Positions 1-6,421 of a stretch of 12,609 bases of DNA are shown piece by piece. Numbering within the stretch: position 1 is the stretch's first letter; each line of letters begins with the position of its first letter. Source of the DNA: JAWRCU01 sp033542235. Lineage in GTDB: Bacteria; Pseudomonadota; Alphaproteobacteria; Rhizobiales; Rhizobiaceae. The stretch is from contig NZ_JAWRCU010000040.1 in assembly GCF_033542235.1 (NCBI RefSeq), positions 1 to 12,609 on the forward strand, in the 5' to 3' direction. The notes below the pieces were generated by a model. That model had not been told where the DNA came from and made no database searches. It saw only the letters and a list, made by a program, of their open reading frames with translations. The translations under genes and the position numbers were made by a program.

Positions 1-182
1 TTCTTGCCGTTGCGGTTGTCCTTCACGATGTCGAAGCTGACCTTTTGGCCCTCGACGAGCGAGCTCATGCCCGCGCGTTCGACGGCGGAGACATGGACGA
101 AGACGTCTGGCTGGCCATTGCCGAGTTCGATGAAGCCGAAGCCTTTGGCCGAGTTGAAGAACTTTACGGTCCCAGTATTCAT
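1..182 (-). CDS. cspA: Cold-shock protein, CspA family (3' end cut by window edge)
   Basis: Small single-stranded nucleic acid binding protein of the CspA family, which acts as an RNA chaperone in the cytoplasm. The start ATG is at 182-180 and about 60 residues are visible before the window ends. It begins MNTGTVKFFNSAKGFGFIEL, which carries the RNP1 motif (KGFGFI, residues 13-18). RNP2 follows (VFVHVSA), then ERAGMSSLVEGQKVSFD and a DNRNGK tail. A strong ribosome site (AAAGGAAA) lies just upstream of the ATG. A second copy at 12086-12294 has only five residue differences over the shared stretch (once its frameshift is corrected), so the missing C-terminus here is probably about nine residues. 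The reading frame is intact as far as seen. The gene symbol is a family name; alphaproteobacteria carry several csp genes and I cannot say which this is. Confidence 0.95.
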   Translation of the reverse strand, partial: MNTGTVKFFNSAKGFGFIELGNGQPDVFVHVSAVERAGMSSLVEGQKVSFDIVKDNRNGK

Positions 183-356
183 GACGATTTCCTTTCGATC
201 GTTGACAGAAAATTGCTTGCCAAGCAGTTTGCAAGGCAAACGGATCAAATCGATTTTGAGAGAGGAAGATCGCCGAGGCGCTTAGCGCCGGAAACAAAGT
301 TCGACAAGCAAGACCGATACTTTAGATACGTAGACCACGACAGTGATCGAAACAAG
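183..356 (-). promoter_or_regulatory. csp copy 1 leader and promoter region, conserved with copy 2
   Basis: The region upstream of the csp start matches the region upstream of csp copy 2 in separate blocks at nearly the same distances from the ATG. The blocks are 251-272 (hairpin-like), 300-313 (ttcgacaagcaaga) and 347-356 (tcgaaacaag). The first block, read on the minus strand, has arms CGATCTT and AAAATCG around a CCTCTCTC loop. Its 5' arm plus loop start (positions 272-263) can also pair with the ribosome site at 193-185, with one bulged base. Long structured leaders are known for cold-shock mRNAs; a switch here is inferred. I could not fix the promoter -35/-10 boxes with confidence. Confidence 0.5.
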
Positions 357-435
357 GCGCGAGCGAAAATAAATCTGTTCTGCGAATGCGGCGACAGTGC
401 TGCAGCCGGATGCGGGCTTCCCTCTCCCCCGCACG

Positions 436-696
436 TCAGGGCAGGTCCGCAGCGCCGATGACGTAGATGGCGGCCCGCCGGCCTTTGTAGATCTTGAGCG
501 CGGCTGTTCGGATCGAGGCGCGGGTAGCGTCGAAGGCAGCCAGGCAAGAATCTTCTGATCCAGGTGAACGGCCATCTGAAAGTGCGGCAGCCTCGACGAG
601 GAATGGAACCTCGAACATTCCGTCATAGGCGACGAAGCGCACACCTTGCCGTTCCTCGTCGAAGCTTCGGCTTCCGTTCGGGAACATGAGCGTCAT
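436..696 (-). CDS. DUF1488 family protein, copy 1
   Basis: An 86-residue protein that I recognise as DUF1488: it opens with MTLMFPNGSRSFDEERQGVR and continues with FVAYDGMFEVPFLVEAAAL, then an AAFDATRASIRTAA helix and a C-terminal AADLP. The family has no established biochemical function. It lies 12 bases downstream of the gene at 709-963 on the same strand, so the two are probably co-transcribed. A paralogous pair in the same gene order lies at 7783-8375, where the two genes overlap by four bases. This copy lacks the GTTAS-type insert seen in copy 2 but keeps every main block. The start ATG is the only good one and its position matches copy 2. Confidence 0.85.
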   Translation of the reverse strand: MTLMFPNGSRSFDEERQGVRFVAYDGMFEVPFLVEAAALSDGRSPGSEDSCLAAFDATRASIRTAALKIYKGRRAAIYVIGAADLP

Positions 697-708
697 GGCC
701 AGTCTCGG

Positions 709-963
709 CTACGCTGGCGGCAGGGATGCGCCCGGTGAGAAGCGTGCTACGCACTGCACGTGCGGACGCCGGTTGAGCAACGCCATCTTGTCCGTGGCGT
801 CGGCGCGGCTCAGACTTGACATCGCGCCGAGGCCGGCTTCGGCCGAGATGCCGGTGAACACGTTGTAGACGGTCCAGCTGCGATCCATTTCGACGCGCCG
901 TCCGTACAGCGCACCGCAGGAGTCATCCTTCCTCGCTTCCAGTTTGTTTCGCTCGGCATGCAT
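709..963 (-). CDS. Unnamed small protein with YGRR..SW..Y.VFTG motif, copy 1
   Basis: 84 residues, family not recognised. The central block reads YGRRVEMDRSWTVYNVFTGI, followed by a LSRADATDKMALLNRR segment. The gene at 7783-8109 shares YGRR[VI]E.D.SW..Y.VFTG..A and LSR..AT..M..LN.R, so the two are paralogs. The N-terminus is polar and variable and the C-terminus differs. The ATG at 963 is preceded by AAAGGA at about seven bases, a good ribosome site. The DUF1488 gene follows after 12 bases, as its paralog does at the other locus. No membrane segment or signal peptide is visible. The conserved Trp, Tyr and Phe suggest a small folded domain, but no function can be stated. Confidence 0.75.
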   Translation of the reverse strand: MHAERNKLEARKDDSCGALYGRRVEMDRSWTVYNVFTGISAEAGLGAMSSLSRADATDKMALLNRRPHVQCVARFSPGASLPPA

Positions 964-1052
964 TGTTTTATCCTTTCGTCATTTCGATCGGGGATTGCAC
1001 CATGCGGATCGCGCGGTCCGGTCGTTGACCGGCGATGTCCGTTCATTCCGGA

Positions 1053-1142
1053 TCACCAGAAGCGACCGGCGAGAATGACGGCGACGACAAACACGACCGC
1101 GCCGTTCAGCGCCGCGCTGGGCCAGTAGGCTGCCCATGCCAT
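1053..1142 (-). CDS. Possible 29-aa single-span membrane peptide
   Basis: A short reading frame coding for MAWAAYWPSAALNGAVVFVV and then AVILAGRFW. Residues 9-26 form a clear hydrophobic span, with aromatic residues at both ends as is common in membrane peptides. A GAAGG sequence lies just upstream of the ATG at 1142. It sits about 90 bases upstream of the gene at 709-963 on the same strand. Longer in-frame starts exist but would add an arginine-rich stretch without conserved character, so I prefer this one. Small size leaves a real chance of coincidence. Confidence 0.4.
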   Translation of the reverse strand: MAWAAYWPSAALNGAVVFVVAVILAGRFW

Positions 1143-1728
1143 CCATCCTTCGTCGCAGCGCGTCGAGGGTTCGCGGGCGGGGCCATATCGATCCGTTCCT
1201 GCCCATTGATCGCTAGCCGCGCGATCGTGGGCGCAGACGAATGCGGATGTTCGTTTCCGACGCGTCGCGTCATGCAACGCGCGTTTGACAATCGAGGATC
1301 CGGAGGGAGATGGCGGGTCGGAGGCCTCTGACACCGCGGAAGAGCCATTTCGGCCAAATCAACTATTCACTAAACACCACGATTGCGTTCCAATTGAGGC
1401 TCGGCCCTATTCTCGCCTTCGCTCACATTCAACCGATTTCGCGCTCAAGCAGCTGCTGGGCCTTGAGCCTTGCGTCGGCATGATCGGCTGTCAGCATCAA
1501 GTATTGTCGGCCATGGTCCGGGCGCCGGTGATTGGGAGGGATCATCCTTCTCTCGCTCATCATCGACGGCTTGCCATTTGCGCTGTTCACAAGCTTCAAT
1601 TATCTTATCCGCACCTCAGGGTGCAGCAAGGTAACGACGTGTCGTCGCGGGGTACAAGCCAGTTGCCGAAGGAAGCTGTGCCGGGTCCTGCCGGCTTTCA
1701 CGCCAGGCTTCCCGCCGTCAAGCGAAGG
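1143..1728. other. 586-base stretch without a convincing gene
   Basis: Open frames exist on both strands, as expected for GC-rich DNA, but none shows a family motif, a good ribosome site and a protein-like composition together. A plus-strand frame near 1532-1610 codes for a hydrophobic run (IILLSLIIDGLPFALF) from a TTG, but it runs on into cysteine- and arginine-rich text and has no paralog here. The stretch may hold remnants of older genes or the promoter of the zinc-ribbon gene at 1729. Confidence 0.4.
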
Positions 1729-1935
1729 ATGAACCCATTGTCGGGCAACAGCTACGAAGGCGACGAGATCGCGATCATCTGCCCAGCCTGCAACTATGAG
1801 CTCAGGAAAAGCATCGGCTGGATTCGCAAGCATACGCAACTCGAATGCCTTCGCTGCGGGCGGACCATCGACATCGAAAGCAGAAACTTCCGCATACCCG
1901 GCCGAACACAGGGCACCGACAATACGTCAAGCTGA
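1729..1935 (+). CDS. Small zinc-ribbon protein, copy 1
   Basis: 68 residues with two Cys pairs typical of a zinc ribbon: CPAC (Cys18, Cys21) and CLRCG (Cys40, Cys43). Between them is YELRKSIGWIRKHTQLE, and after them DIESRNFR. A second copy at 9724-9909 on the minus strand shares the spacing and the phrases YE, W.R.HTQLEC..CG and IDIES.NFR, which supports a real protein family. The likely role is zinc binding with a small nucleic-acid or protein contact surface; no partner is visible. The ATG at 1729 was chosen because homology to copy 2 begins shortly after it (GDEIAIICP against DAEIGIKCP). The frame stays open upstream to a TTG at 1285, but that part looks non-coding. An AAGG directly abuts the ATG, so the ribosome site is not ideal. 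Confidence 0.75.
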   Translation: MNPLSGNSYEGDEIAIICPACNYELRKSIGWIRKHTQLECLRCGRTIDIESRNFRIPGRTQGTDNTSS

Positions 1936-2218
1936 CGCGACGGACGAACAGCGTCCCCCACAGTCGGCAACCGAACTGAGGAATCCGCCGGCTCTCCGCT
2001 AATTGCCGAGAGCTACTCGGAGATTGCTGAGGCACAGAGCGGATCCTTGAGCGCGACGTCGGACGAAAGTGCGACGACAATTGTATTCGAAATGCGCGAG
2101 CTATTGCCGGACCACAAAGATTCAGCGCGGATGGAACAAAGGGTCAGGCGCGCGGTTTCTTCAACTTGCAGCGAGCTGCCATTCCCGATGCACGGGGGCT
2201 TGGATGCAATTCAGCATC

Positions 2219-2608
2219 ATGTGGAGCCCCCTAGTGACCTCCCGCCCTGCAGCCAAAATTCTCATTGTCGAGGACGAGCCCCTTATCCGCATGGATTTGG
2301 CGGAGATGCTGGAGGAAATAGGGTTCTCGGTTTGTGAAGCGGCCAATGCCGACGAGGCGATTGTGATCCTGGAATCCGATCCCGCCATCACTGCGGTGGT
2401 TACGGATGTGGAGATGCCAGGGACGATGGACGGCCTCGCTTTGACTTTTGTGGTTCGAAACCGTTGGCCGCCTTGTCAGCTAATCGTCGTGTCGGGCCAG
2501 AGGCGTCCGAATGCGGAGGACATGGCCGAGGGCAGCCGATTCATGAGGAAACCGCTCGGCGCCAATGACCTGCGCAGAACGCTGGCTGAATTGGGTGTCG
2601 AGACATGA
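2219..2608 (+). CDS. Single-domain response regulator (receiver domain only)
   Basis: 129 residues forming one CheY-like receiver domain with no output domain. From the ATG at 2219, the core starts AKILIVEDEPLIRMDLAEML. The acidic pocket is Glu18-Asp19, the phospho-acceptor is Asp63 in VTDVEMPG, the conserved Ser is Ser92 in VVSGQ, and the conserved Lys is Lys111 in RKP. All residues needed for phosphotransfer are present. Such proteins relay phosphate from a histidine kinase; no kinase gene lies in this window. The start is uncertain: an in-frame GTG at 2234 has GGAG seven bases before it, which is a better ribosome site than that of ATG 2219, and an ATG at 2204 also exists. All three keep the whole domain. 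Confidence 0.9.
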   Translation: MWSPLVTSRPAAKILIVEDEPLIRMDLAEMLEEIGFSVCEAANADEAIVILESDPAITAVVTDVEMPGTMDGLALTFVVRNRWPPCQLIVVSGQRRPNAEDMAEGSRFMRKPLGANDLRRTLAELGVET

Positions 2609-2787
2609 AGGTTCCGTTCTCGGCTCGGGGGAAACAATCCGCCAGGAGAGGACGGCGACTTGAAGATCGCCACCGATGCGAGTTTGAAATTCCCCTGCAA
2701 AACGATGGCATAACGGTGCCCAGTTTCATCTCCTCCAGTGCGCCAAATTTGCACCACTTGGAATGTGTGGGAACTTGCGGTCACTAA
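2605..2787 (+). CDS. Doubtful 60-aa frame overlapping the response regulator stop
   Basis: An ATG at 2605 overlaps the response regulator stop codon (ATGA), which is the arrangement of translationally coupled genes. The 60-residue product begins with a basic stretch and has a Cys-containing end, but I recognise no family, no membrane segment and no paralog in this window. The composition drifts from basic to serine-rich without clear secondary structure. It may simply be the downstream spacer, or a gene remnant truncated by the recombinase element that starts near 2821. Confidence 0.2.
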   Translation: MKVPFSARGKQSARRGRRLEDRHRCEFEIPLQNDGITVPSFISSSAPNLHHLECVGTCGH

Positions 2788-2789
2788 TG

Positions 2790-2807
2790 CACGTCTCGTC
2801 TGACGTG
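2790..2807. repeat. Perfect 6-bp inverted repeat at the edge of the recombinase remnant
   Basis: CACGTC and GACGTG flank a six-base loop (TCGTCT). The repeat lies between the response regulator region and the truncated recombinase, followed by a modestly T-rich ATTTGATT. It could be a weak terminator for the regulator transcript or the trace of an element end. The stem is short, so chance is possible. Confidence 0.35.
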
Positions 2808-2820
2808 ATTTGATTCAGGA

Positions 2821-3580
2821 TTGAACGAAGCCGCCCGCTCACCGGACCGGCTCGATCTTGAGGACGTCCGTGCCTTCCAGGTGCACCTGGTCTCGACCGG
2901 CATCTCGTGGCCGGCGCTGAACCAGATCGTGTGCGCGCTGCGGTTCTTTTACGGCGTGACGCTCGGGCAGGCGACGGTCCCCGAGCGGATCCCTACGCGC
3001 GGGAACCGCGCAAGCTTCCGGTCGTTTTGAGCGCCGATGAGGGTCGTCGCCTTCCTGGAGGCGGTGCCCAGTCTCAAGAGCCGTGCCGAACTGACCACTG
3101 CCTACGCGGCGAGACTCAGGACCTCGGAGGTGGTCGGCCTGCGCGTCGAGGACATCGACAGCGCCCGTGGCATAATTGCGGTGCGCGGCGGCAAGGGCGG
3201 CAAGGACCGTCATGTGATGCTGTCGCCGCAAACTGTTGGGCATCCTACAGGCCTATTGGCGTTTCGCCCGACCGCCGCGCTACCTCTTTCCTGGTCGTGA
3301 CGATGGCCATCCGCTCTCGCCGACGGTGCTGCATGCGGCATGCCGCTCGGCGGCGAAGGCCGCTGGCCTGACGAAACGCGTGACGATCCACACGTTGCGC
3401 CACAGCTTCGCGACGCATCTCCTGGAGAATGGAACCGATATCCGCATCATCCAGGTCCTGCTCGGGCACCAGAACCTGTCCTCGACGGCGCGCTACACAG
3501 AGGTGGTGACCCACGTCATCCGGGCGACGACGAGCCCGCTCGATCGCCTGACCCTGGAGGTGACACTGCCGCCTGGGTGA
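2821..3580 (+). pseudogene. Tyrosine recombinase (phage integrase family), 5'-truncated and frameshifted
   Basis: A site-specific recombinase of the kind found next to IS91-family transposases. It is readable only across three frameshifts. The SAM-like core-binding region (DRLDLEDVRAFQVHLVSTG, then ALNQIVCALRFFYGVTLG) is in frame from 2821. A lost C near 2990 shifts to YAREPRKLPVVLSADE, an extra G near 3043 shifts to FLEAVPSLKSR, and an extra A near 3232 shifts to ILQAYWRFARPPRYLFPG. The catalytic residues are all still encoded: Arg in LRTSE, HTLRHSF, LGHQ and the Tyr nucleophile in ARYTEV. About 35 N-terminal residues are missing. With three indels it cannot make a full product, unless the breaks are sequencing errors. 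It precedes the IS91 transposase remnant directly. Confidence 0.88.
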
Positions 3581-3596
3581 GCTCGGGTCGCGGGTC

Positions 3597-4046
3597 ATGC
3601 GCGATCCTGCCCGCCGGACAACACGCTCCCGCCTCGAACTCGCAGACGTGCTGCGCCGCCACGGCGAGGACTACATCCCCGTCACGACAGTCATCTCGGT
3701 CGGATCGAGCGTCGCGTCATAAGCGCCATCGTGGTGCCGGACGGTCGCCCCCGGCGGCCATCTCGAGACTTGCGCGGGAAGTCGGGCCTCGCGCATCGCC
3801 TACAACTCCTGCCGCAACGGCACTGCCCGAAGTGCCAGGGGCCAGCACGCACCCGGTGGCTTGCTGCCCGGGAGAGCGAACTCCTGCCCGTGCCCTACTT
3901 CCATGTCGTCTTCACCGTCCCCCGCACCCGTCGACGCCATCGCATTCCAGAACAAGGCGGTCGTCTACACCATCCTGTTGAAGGCGGCCGCCGAGGCCCT
4001 GACTGCAGCACCCGCTGCCTCCCGGCATTTATGGACGGCGCACTGA
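3597..4046 (+). pseudogene. IS91-family (Y2/HUH) transposase, N-terminal remnant
   Basis: The start region reads RLELADVLRRHGEDY, then in another frame GRIERRVISAIV, then GGHLETCAGSRASRIAYNSC. After a further shift come RHCPKCQG, LAARESELLPVPYFHVVFT, and finally AFQNKAVVYTILLKAAAEAL. These are the N-terminal zinc-finger and following segments of IS91-type transposases, which move by rolling-circle replication. The zinc finger is broken by a base missing between CRN and RHCPKC. The catalytic HUH and tyrosine part is absent: the homology stops around 4030, within the 3' end of the convergent gene at 4029-4265. Together with the recombinase it forms a dead two-gene element truncated at both ends. 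Confidence 0.88.
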
Positions 4047-4265
4047 ATTGCCACCTTCGATGATCGTGTTTATCAAATTCGAAACCGCTTTGTGCAGCTC
4101 CGGATTGTCACTTTCGCCTTCAGCTTTGATATGTGCTTCAGCGGCATCACGCATGACCTTTTCAACCTCCCCCTCGCTCAAGATCTTGGTATCGGTCAGG
4201 CACAGCAACAGCGATTCACAGATGGACAACGCGGCGGTTCCACGAATTTCAAGGTCAGTGAGCAC
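4029..4265 (-). CDS. Conserved small hypothetical protein (LTDLEIRGTAALSICESLLL)
   Basis: 78 residues beginning VLTDLEIRGTAALSICESLL. I recognise this opening from short hypothetical proteins common in rhizobia; no function is known. The protein is predicted helical and acidic, with a C-terminal LINTII helix. The start is GTG at 4265, chosen because AAGGAG lies seven bases upstream. An ATG further up at 4283 would place that ribosome site inside the gene. The last 18 bases overlap the IS91 remnant, so the original 3' end may have been replaced by the element. It is transcribed divergently from the Crp/Fnr gene at 4449. Confidence 0.75.
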   Translation of the reverse strand: MLTDLEIRGTAALSICESLLLCLTDTKILSEGEVEKVMRDAAEAHIKAEGESDNPELHKAVSNLINTIIEGGNSVRRP

Positions 4266-4448
4266 GATTCGGCTCCTTCGCATATTCTCGATCCATGCAG
4301 GGAAGCGATGTCGCGCTTATCCGTGCGCGATCGAAGCTTTATCATACCGGACTTGCAGATGCCCGGCGCTAATCCAGATCAACACAGGTCACGTGCTTCG
4401 GCAGTAAAATGAAATTTATTTCTAGCGTGAGAAATCGGCGGGGCTAGA

Positions 4449-5189
4449 TTGGACGAAGCTTTCGAGGGAAGGGCGATCATCAACAAGCTCGGAGCTTTTG
4501 TAGCTTTGCGGCCAGAAGAGACGATCATGCTTGCCAGGATGCAGGGTCCTCGAACGAGAATGCCCAAAGGCGTTGACGTAGTTTACGAAGGACAGCAGCA
4601 GCATGGAGCATATGTCCTGCATGAAGGATGGGCGTGCTCCTACAAGCGACTGCGCGATGGCGGACGCCAGATCATCGACATTCAGATACCGGGTGACTTT
4701 CTGGGGCTTCGAAGCCTGCTGTTGCGAACATCGGATCACAGTTTCGTGACACTGACCGATGTCGAAGTGAGCAAGATCAGCACGCAAGGTATCTGGGAAA
4801 TGTTCCGCTCGGCCCCGCGTCTTGCGTTAGCATTGCTGTGGGCCGCGTCGCGAGACGAAGCCATGGTTGTCGAGCATCTTGTCAGCATCGGCAGACGGGA
4901 TCCCCTGGCGCGTACCGCTCATTTCCTGCTGGAGCTTGGCACCCGGATGAACCTTGTAGGGCTGGGTTCGGCCCACAGCTACGAATGTCCTCTATCCCAA
5001 AGCGTGCTGGCAGATGCACTCGGGATCACCGCCATTCATCTTAACCGCGTCCTTCGCCAGTTGCGCGAGGCTGATCTTCTCGTGTTAAAAGGAGGCATAG
5101 TCACTTTTGTCGACAAGGGGCGGCTTGCCGAACTTACCGGCTTCGATATCGGCTATCTGGATCACGATACGCCTATCCTAAAGCTCTGA
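4449..5189 (+). CDS. Crp/Fnr family transcriptional regulator
   Basis: 246 residues. Residues 15-130 form the cyclic-nucleotide-binding-like beta barrel (VVYEGQQQHGAYVLHEG, then DIQIPGDFLGL), followed by a long dimer helix. A winged helix-turn-helix is at about 183-225 (LSQSVLADALGITAIHLNRV). There is no N-terminal cysteine cluster; the only Cys are 63 and 180, so it is not an Fe-S oxygen sensor of the Fnr type. The cAMP phosphate-binding Glu/Arg-Ser/Thr motif of Crp is not evident after GDFLGL, so the ligand is unknown. The start is TTG at 4449, because no ATG or GTG precedes the conserved INKLGAF block in frame. It converges on the adenylate cyclase gene at 5277-6107, 87 bases away. Confidence 0.9.
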   Translation: MDEAFEGRAIINKLGAFVALRPEETIMLARMQGPRTRMPKGVDVVYEGQQQHGAYVLHEGWACSYKRLRDGGRQIIDIQIPGDFLGLRSLLLRTSDHSFVTLTDVEVSKISTQGIWEMFRSAPRLALALLWAASRDEAMVVEHLVSIGRRDPLARTAHFLLELGTRMNLVGLGSAHSYECPLSQSVLADALGITAIHLNRVLRQLREADLLVLKGGIVTFVDKGRLAELTGFDIGYLDHDTPILKL

Positions 5190-5276
5190 CCTGAACAGTC
5201 GCGTCCCTTCACTCACAAGCTCTGCTACTGGGCAGGGATCCAGTCGTTCGGACGCCGGAGCATAAACTTCTCCTGA

Positions 5277-6107
5277 TTACTCGTAGGGGATCGAGAGGTC
5301 CCAGGCACACTGAAAGGACATTGTTGGCAACGCCATTCCTTTTAGCTGCCGAGGTGTCAGCCGCCGGAAAACATCTGAATGTCCGCATTCGCGCGCGATA
5401 TTTTCTGAAACAATGATTTCATCTGGCGAGGCGGAAGTGCACAACCGGGCCGCGAGCTGAACAGTTGCACCGAATAGATCATTACTATCCTCGACAGGGT
5501 TACCACAATCCAGTCCAATCCTGATGTGAATCGGCTCGGGGTTTCCTTTGTTGTACTTTTTAAACTCCCGTTGAATGGAGATGGCGCAATCAACGGCCGC
5601 GGTGCTGGCAACAAACGATGCCATTATGCCATCGCCCGTGCGTTTCACCTCCTGTCCGTCCGATTTCTTGAGAGAGCGTCGCACTACCGAGTCGTGAGCC
5701 CGCACCAGTTCGGTTGACATCCGATCACCAAGACGTGCGGTCATTTCCATAGAGCCGACGATATCTGTAAACATAATCGCCCGATGACCAGGGTCCATGG
5801 AGGGGGACGAAGAGCCGGAGGGAGGCTCTGGATCATTGATGCGGCCTAGAAACGCCTCTATCGCCGAAAGGGAAACCTCAACAATGTCAGCCGCGACAAA
5901 GCCGTGCGCTTCGCGGTGCACGCATTGCGCCGTGTCTTTGTCTGGCGCATCCACGAGGCAGAAAGTGGTACCTCGTGCTTCGTCGAACCAATATGTGAGG
6001 AACTTTACCCCATACTTCCGCTGAACCTGCAGATCCTTCCGATGGGCCTCGGCAAGATCCCCGGCGGTCATACCCTTCAGATTATGTCTGTCCATAAAGA
6101 TAGGCAT
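5277..6107 (-). CDS. DUF4242 domain fused to class III adenylate cyclase
   Basis: 276 residues. Residues 1-80 look like a DUF4242 domain (MPIFMDRHNLKGM, then VKFLTYWFDEARGTTFCLVD and CVHREAHGF). A Pro/Ser-rich linker spans 90-107, and a class III nucleotide cyclase domain spans 108-265. The metal-binding Asp residues are Asp115 in FTDIVGS and Asp159 in RTGDG. Lys155 and Asp210 sit at the purine-selecting positions and point to ATP, thus cAMP. The transition-state Arg is Arg221. The usual Asn four residues before it is Gln217 (VQLAAR). No membrane segment is visible, so it is likely cytosolic. The start is ATG 6107, with GGAGG just upstream; an ATG at 6119 would lie ahead of that site. It is convergent with the Crp/Fnr gene. 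Confidence 0.92.
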   Translation of the reverse strand: MPIFMDRHNLKGMTAGDLAEAHRKDLQVQRKYGVKFLTYWFDEARGTTFCLVDAPDKDTAQCVHREAHGFVAADIVEVSLSAIEAFLGRINDPEPPSGSSSPSMDPGHRAIMFTDIVGSMEMTARLGDRMSTELVRAHDSVVRRSLKKSDGQEVKRTGDGIMASFVASTAAVDCAISIQREFKKYNKGNPEPIHIRIGLDCGNPVEDSNDLFGATVQLAARLCTSASPDEIIVSENIARECGHSDVFRRLTPRQLKGMALPTMSFQCAWDLSIPYE

Positions 6108-6301
6108 CTCGCCCTCCATTCGTCACGGCGGACTCAGCGATGCACGATCAAGCTTAGTCATGTCCGCCGACGACACGTACCGCTGCCATCGAGAAAAGTG
6201 GAGGCCATGGCGTCGCTTCCTTCGGTGGGGGCGGTCACGAGAACTGCCTTTGACCGGACGGATCACAGGGCAATAAGACCGGGTAGTTAAACTGCTGGAT
6301 G

Positions 6302-6421
6302 TCAGGTGCCGCCAAACAGGATTGAGTAAACGATGATCACTATCGCCGCAGTTACTGCAACATTGGCGAGCAATCGCCCGTAGTTATACAGGTATATTCT
6401 GGATGGAACATAACCACGCAT
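6302..6421 (-). CDS. 39-aa single-span membrane peptide
   Basis: A short gene with a strong ribosome site: AGGAGA followed by five bases and the ATG at 6421. It encodes MRGYVPSRIYLYNYGRLLAN followed by a hydrophobic span (VAVTAAIVIIVYSILF) and GGT. Tyr- and Arg-rich residues 3-16 precede the span, as in an inner-membrane peptide with a cytoplasmic N-terminus. No family is recognised. It lies upstream of the cyclase gene on the same strand, with about 195 bases between. The combination of an ideal ribosome site and a clean membrane span makes it likely real although it is very short. Confidence 0.65.
   Translation of the reverse strand: MRGYVPSRIYLYNYGRLLANVAVTAAIVIIVYSILFGGT

Noticed and set aside
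409..434. TGCGGG/CCCGCA inverted repeat after DUF1488 copy 1
   Set aside because: Long loop and no T run, so not convincing as a terminator.
1285..1728. Long upstream extension of the zinc-ribbon frame
   Set aside because: The paralog starts at the equivalent of ATG 1729, and the extension has no motif or regular composition.
1532..1732. Hydrophobic plus-strand frame from a TTG
   Set aside because: It turns into Cys/Arg-rich text after the hydrophobic run, with no paralog and no good ribosome site.
2047..2337. 96-residue frame from a TTG overlapping the response regulator
   Set aside because: Overlaps a certain gene in another frame and has no recognised features.
4418..4430. GAAAT-TT-ATTTC palindrome before the Crp/Fnr gene as an operator
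   Set aside because: Does not match the TTGAT-N4-ATCAA or TGTGA-N6-TCACA patterns, and AT-rich palindromes this short are common.
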